From: Zygophlyctis sp. KS116
Lineage: Eukaryota > Chytridiomycota
Reading direction: 5' to 3'
DNA: 33,063 bases
NCBI GenBank assembly: GCA_054661495.1
Contig: BAAFSQ010000100.1
Location: forward strand, 1-33,063
The position numbers and the translations under genes were made by a program. Below the pieces are notes generated by a model that made no database searches, was not told the origin of the DNA, and worked only from the letters and a program-made list of their open reading frames with translations. Numbering within the stretch: position 1 is the stretch's first letter; each line of letters starts with the position of its first letter. This document shows, one piece after another, positions 28,381 through 33,063 of the stretch.

Positions 28381-29388
28381 ATGCCAAAGATCCCCATTAC
28401 AGTATTTACAGGATTTCTAGGAGCTGGAAAGACGTCAATCATTCTTTCTTTGTTGAACTCATTACCCAAAGAGTACAAACCAGTTCTACTTAAAAATGAA
28501 TTTGGAGACGCTAATGGTACCGATTTTTAATAAAAATTAGTTGATAGTAGACTGGCAAACGAACAAAATATTAAGGTTTCTGAAATGATTAATGGCTGCT
28601 TGTGCTGTGTTTTGGTCGGTCAAATGAAGAATGCGCTTTATGATCTAAAGGAATTAAGTCCTGATCGGATCATTATCGAAACTTCAGGATCTGCATTCCC
28701 TGCTCCTATCGCTTGGCAAATAAGAGAGTTGGAAGACGACTTTGTATTAGATGCAATTATAACTGTGATTGACGTTGTATCATTTACTGGATATTCGGAC
28801 ACAAGTTATACAGGTATTAGAGAAACTATTTGACTCACTTTAGCACGACTGCAAGCTCAGTATACAGATCTGATCATTATGAACAAGCATGAACTAGTCA
28901 CAGAAAGAGAATTTGATTTAGTTTTAGATTCTGTCAACGATTTAAATTTGGACACCCCAAAAGTAAAGTTTAGTCTAAAAGATGGGATATCTTCTGATGT
29001 GGTTTTTGGAATAGACACTAAATTATTTGAGCTTGCCAACAGGGAGGAGCAAGCAGTTGAATTTACGCTGGAAAGAGATCACCACGAAAACGAAGTTGAT
29101 GTAATTAGAATAAAGTATGACTCAGGACCGGACTGGTCTCAATCAGAATTGGATACGTTTCTTTCTTCTCTTTCGGTTGAATATTATTATAGAGTCAAAG
29201 GCGTGATAAGATTTGGAACTGAAGTCTATATTCTCAATTGGGCTTTTGGGAGATATTCGTTAACGCAAGCTACAAAAACTTTTAGTGAAATCTCAAAAGT
29301 GCATTTGAATATTATGGGTATAGATCTCAAGAATACAGTTCAAACTTTAGAAAAATCATTCGGAGCAGGAAACGTAATTCTTATTTAA
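28381..29388 (+). CDS. CobW/COG0523 metallochaperone GTPase (ZNG1-like)
   Basis: Three exons: 28381-28516, 28541-28813 and 28844-29388 (introns of 24 and 30 nt); 317 aa. The Walker A motif G-F-L-G-A-G-K-T is at residues 11-18. The metal-binding C-L-C-C motif (65-68) follows N-G. Further motifs are E-T-S-G-S-A, V-I-D-V and the guanine-specificity M-N-K-H-E. The C-terminal CobW domain, with F-G-T-E-V-Y-I-L-N-W-A-F-G-R-Y, completes the protein. Family members move zinc or other metals into client enzymes using GTP; eukaryotic ZNG1 serves methionine aminopeptidase. The start at 28381 directly precedes the P-loop strand. The stop codon overlaps that of the convergent hexokinase gene by 4 bp. Confidence 0.9.
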
Positions 29389-31009
29389 CTACTTTCTTTT
29401 CCCGCTTCTTGTCCCCCCATCAAACAGGCTATCAGAGCAGCTCCCTGACCTGAACCATCTCGTGCTATGTTCAAACTATAATATTATATTTACCTTGAGC
29501 CAGAACAATGTTCTCAGCCGTTATACCTACAACTTCCCGAAGCGCATCTTTCATTCGATTCGCATAATGTGGATAATTAACAAATACACTACCATCAATA
29601 GCCACAGTACAATCATTCAATCTATTGATTTTTGTAATAATAGCTGCTATCCCTGCTGCTGCTAACCTTGCCGAACGAGTTCCGACCAACTAAACAATTA
29701 TGTTAATAAACTTTACCTCACAAATTCGTTTGACAGCACGACGATCATCAAAAGATGTAAAAGGAACTTTGAAAAGATCCTCCAAAACTGCCTTTGTGTC
29801 TGAAAGTTCCAAGGAATGATCTCTTTCAATTCGTGACATGTGAGACGTGTCTATAGAATTTTTGGTCTCCAAAACTTTTGATGAACACCCGGAAAACAAT
29901 TCACCAGTTGATATAAGATCTACAATAACTAGTCTAACTATTTCTCCCAAATATAGACCCGAAATCATCTTTTCAAACCGTTGCTAAATTCAGGCAGATG
30001 ATTATTACCTCTTTTGGATGAGCAGATTCTCTATCCAATTGTAAATCATAAGGTGTAATAGGAAGTACTACCGATTCATTATCAAAAGCTCCCCATTCCA
30101 TATTCACAATCATTTCCCCAGTTGATGGGTTTGGCCCTTCCCATTTTGGTATCTCTTCAATCCTTTCTAAATATGCTGCATTAGTTCCAGTACCAATAAT
30201 TGCACCGATATATGTTGAAGGATCAGCATAAGAATGCGCAATCAGTGCGCCTACAGTATCATTGACAATTGCAGTAACTTCTACAGACAACCCCTGTCTC
30301 GTTAAAGCATCTTGAAGAAGCTTTCCAATATCCTGCCCTTCAACCCCTGATGTATTAAATCCTTTAGTCCATTGTATAAGATATGCATTCTTTATATTGA
30401 ACTGCTTGCAAGGAAATGAGAATGTGAATCCCAACTGACGAAAAGAATCTTGTTGTATTCCATTTTCTACAAAGAAATCAACGATTGATGCAGCAAAAAA
30501 ATCAAACAAATCCTCACCTTTCCCAGTTCGTAATTTTTCTGATACAACAAACTTCTTTTGTAGCATTCGGACTATAATTGAGCGTAAAACAACTTACCAG
30601 AACCATTTCCTTCGAGATTAACTTCGCAAACTCTAAAATTCGTTCCGCCAAGATCCAAAGCCAAATAAAGACCTTTTTCCTGTCCAGTTGCTCTTCGTAT
30701 TACATGAGATGGAATCATCCTGAGTGTAGAGTCAGGAAAGCTCAATCCCCGCACCATTTCTTTCACAAAATGCTTGACCATTTCATGAAGTTTGGATGTA
30801 GGAACTGACAGCAGAGATTCAAGTCGGGTCAGTGTGTCTTCATTGATACTTCCTCTGGACCGACGTGTTGAAGTCGAGCGATGTTTCGATGCGTTATTGA
30901 CATCTTCAGTTTTGGTAGATTTTAAAACACTCAATAAAAACACAGCGGTTGAGGCTATTACAATACCTGTAGTAACACCAAACATAAAGTTGAGTCTATC
31001 ATTGTTCAT
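29385..31009 (-). CDS. Hexokinase with N-terminal membrane segment
   Basis: Five exons on the minus strand: 31009-30598, 30571-30009, 29983-29717, 29689-29494 and 29464-29385 (introns of 26, 25, 27 and 29 nt); 505 aa. It phosphorylates glucose at the entry to glycolysis. Motifs: L-D-L-G-G-T-N-F-R-V (phosphate 1), F-S-F-P-C, the sugar-binding L-I-Q-W-T-K-G-F and N-D-T-V-G-A-L, I-I-G-T-G-T-N-A-A-Y, N-M-E-W-G-A-F, the region E-K-M-I-S-G-L-Y-L-G-E, and D-G-S-G-Q-G-A-A-L near the C-terminus. Residues about 8-28 form a strong membrane helix followed by a basic Ser/Arg region, unusual for fungal hexokinases and reminiscent of membrane-anchored plant and animal forms. The ATG lies inside the 3' end of the trehalase gene (11-bp overlap), leaving no separate promoter space. 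It may instead be the C-terminal half of a fusion protein. Confidence 0.92.
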
Positions 31010-31029
31010 TTAAAGCTTTCAATCCGAAC
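30996..31029 (-). other. Candidate 34-nt intron fusing trehalase to hexokinase
   Basis: GT..AG segment on the minus strand: donor GTTCGG in the last codons of trehalase, acceptor GATAG just inside the hexokinase frame. Removing it deletes the trehalase stop and the hexokinase ATG and joins both frames without a shift (phase 2). The length fits the other trehalase introns (27-36 nt). The donor is weaker than the usual GTAAN or GTATN, though GTCTGA and GTGCGT donors also occur in this window. Confidence 0.35.
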
Positions 31030-33063
31030 CCAAGCCCAGTGGGCGTCGTCAATGTTCCTAGCGCTCGTCTCCATTTTCGACTCATCATATTTAAACCAAT
31101 CTGAAAAGATGCATTCATCCATCCAAATCCTTCCTTGACGACATACTTAAAGTCAGCACCGACATTCCCATATTCTACATCAACTTTGTGTGTCATGTTT
31201 ACAATATCAAACTTTTCAGGAATGACTCCATTAAAGTCAAAAAAGGCTTTTGTGAGCGTATATAACCAACGATAAGCTACACGATGTGCATCCTCAGTAA
31301 ATCCATAATTTAAAAGGCCGTTCCAAGCTAAAATCTAAGGTTAAAAATCAATGATAATTACTTGATGTGGAGCCCATCCAAACGGATAATCCCACCTAAA
31401 ATTTATCTAAAATATAAATTACTGTCGATTTGGTCTATCTACTCCTATTCTACCTCGAGATCTTTCAGTCCCAGAAACTAGACCACCTTCAACTTCGAAA
31501 AGAGAAAGTGCCACAGGTACCATTTTTTCAGCTTGTTCTTTACTAGCTACATTTGACCAAAGGGCCCAAAAGCATGTTACTGATTCATACTTTATTTGCT
31601 CTTTTTTAGAAGTGTCATAGTCAAAATATAAGGACTTTTCAGGATTCCAGAGGTATAAATCGATCTGATCTTTAGACTTTTTTGATAATTGTGAGAATAA
31701 TGATGAATGCAAATAAACCGTAAAATAATTATCTCCGCTTGGGCCTTCTTCCATCAATACTAGTTCAAATTCCTTCTGATGGTATCCATGGCGGTAATCC
31801 TCGTCTGCATCATCATCAAATACCTTTATTCCTTTTGCCCAAGATGAATCCCAGTTTCCGTGATTTCCTATAGAGCCAGTGACTCCCTTTTCACGTATCA
31901 TTTTTTCCCACACTTTGTAAGATTCTAAATAGATATCGTCTTTGCCTTTACGAACATGCAGCTTAATAGAGCTATCAAAATGTTTCGATAGTATAGCTGA
32001 AATATCAGTTTCATACTTAAACACTAAACTGTTAAGATCTATAGTTGCCAGATATGCACAGACTTTTTCAAATCGATATGTTGTGTCATGACCACTTTCT
32101 CGAACTATTAGTTAAGATGATATTACAAATAAATTTACCTGCTCGATCATGAATGAAATAATCGTCGAGATCTGGCTCAATGATCTCATTATTATAGTAC
32201 ATTTCCTTGAACCTTTCAATATCTACATTGTGCTTTTTAGCAAAAGGTTCCATGATATGATTAAAATGAGTAGATTCAGTCTCCACAGGCATGCCTAAGC
32301 ATAAGAAAAATAAGACTACGCACCTATTCCTTCTGGATGGTATTTAGAAAGGCCTGTTTCTGCATCTATTCGAGCTCCCGCCTTCCAAACACTAAATAAT
32401 TCTTTAATACTTGCACGAAGCCCACGAAGAAGCCACAGATTACATTTTAGAGCCGGCCAATTATCTTTTACTCGCAAGGACTGTAAAGTTTTTAAAATCA
32501 TATCTGTTAAAAATGGAGGTTGACTTCTTGTCAAATAGTAAGACCTATTTGCATTTAAAATCTTTCCATAATGTTCAATTTCTATTTGTTAAACCCAACA
32601 AGGAAAACACTTCTTACCATAAAAGAAATTCTCAGTCATTGACCGTGCCAACTCTATTCTCCCATCAACCAACAACCCCAAAGCCTCAAAATAAGAGTCC
32701 CATCCATACATTTCATTAAATCTACCACCAGGAACTACAAAAGGCAAACCTCTTAGTATAGTTTTCTGAGATTTATGATCAAATTCTTCTCTTAAAGAGA
32801 GAGATAAAATCCCTGGGTGATGATCAATAGATTTCACGTAAGCTTGAGTTATTGTTTCTGGAAGCTGAATCACATCCAAATTCAAATGAGGACGATCTTT
32901 TGCTACATCTTTATAGTAATTTAGAGCAATAGAATCATAAAAAGGTACGTAAATCCTATTCTGATTATCAACTGATCTATTTTTCGGATCCAAACATATC
33001 GTTTCTAGTCCTGTAGCATCAATACGCCTAGTCTTTTATTAGTAAATCCAATAATTTACCAAT
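30999..33063 (-). CDS. Neutral trehalase (GH37), N-terminus beyond window
   Basis: Minus strand; exons 33063-33060 (edge), 33027-32618, 32581-32324, 32294-32139, 32104-31423, 31395-31362 and 31334-30999 (introns of 32, 36, 29, 34, 27 and 27 nt). Trehalase signature 1 P-G-G-R-F-N-E-M-Y-G-W-D-S-Y and signature 2 Q-W-D-Y-P-F-G-W-A-P-H are present, the latter formed across a 27-nt intron. I-L-N-A-N-R-S-Y-Y and H-D-R-A-V-R-E-S-G-H-D also match fungal neutral trehalases. It hydrolyses cytosolic trehalose to two glucose. The N-terminal regulatory and calcium-binding part typical of Nth1 lies outside the window. The C-terminus after R-R-A-L-G-T-L is longer than usual, with a Gly/Leu-rich extension that overlaps the hexokinase start. 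The 34-nt exon 31395-31362 is unusually small. Confidence 0.94.

Overview
This window reads as nuclear DNA of an AT-rich, very compact eukaryote, most likely an early-diverging fungus. The fungal reading rests on a neutral trehalase of the fungal type, a CPY-type vacuolar carboxypeptidase, a fungal-type DUF1275 membrane protein and an SNF5-type chromatin protein. A vasohibin-like tubulin carboxypeptidase points to a lineage with an elaborate microtubule cytoskeleton, for example a zoosporic one. The exact phylum is inference. The strongest general feature is intron size: I can place 49 introns by splicing conserved domains together, and all are only 23 to 36 nt long with GT..AG ends. Same-strand genes are usually separated by about 85-135 bp. 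Almost every real gene is therefore broken into several frames, and the exon positions are given in the entries.

Layout. 1-1726 (-): triple-SH3 protein with an acidic tail carrying a 168-bp tandem repeat, cut by the window edge. 1874-3050 (+): unknown multi-pass membrane protein. 3180-6491 (+): two tandem secreted GH5 endoglycoceramidase-like genes sharing a perfectly identical 470-bp 5' block. 6627-7571 (+): BTB/POZ protein. 7658-8461 (+): two short unknown coiled-coil frames. 8598-10337 (-): DEAD-box helicase of the Spb4/DDX55 family. 10604-10685 (-): tRNA-Leu(CAG). 10820-13313 (-): CPSF73/Ysh1 pre-mRNA endonuclease (7 exons). 13433-15175 (-): USP36-like deubiquitinase. 15338-16222 (+): vasohibin homologue with the complete Cys-His-Ser triad. 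16346-17537 (+): SNF5/Sfh1 chromatin remodeller subunit. 17647-18877 (+): Trm44 tRNA methyltransferase. 18946-19915 (-): DUF1275/YoaK-type membrane protein. 20063-21746 (+): serine carboxypeptidase (9 exons). 21800-23234 (-): SVOP-like MFS transporter.

23235-28283 is the accessory part. It holds a family of four Pro/Thr/Ser-rich single-pass membrane proteins (one frameshifted) that share a phase-1 intron inside the signal peptide. Between them lie a protein with a degenerate CRESS-virus Rep-like domain fused to a helix-turn-helix tail, and an inverted-repeat-flanked segment with an HMG-like small frame. 28381-29388 (+) is a CobW/ZNG1-type metallochaperone GTPase whose stop codon overlaps that of a convergent hexokinase (29385-31009, -).

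The hexokinase start overlaps the 3' end of a neutral trehalase (30999 to beyond 33063, -) on the same strand. A candidate 34-nt intron there would fuse the two enzymes in frame, coupling trehalose hydrolysis to glucose phosphorylation. This junction, the vasohibin and the Rep-like protein are the most interesting items in the window.
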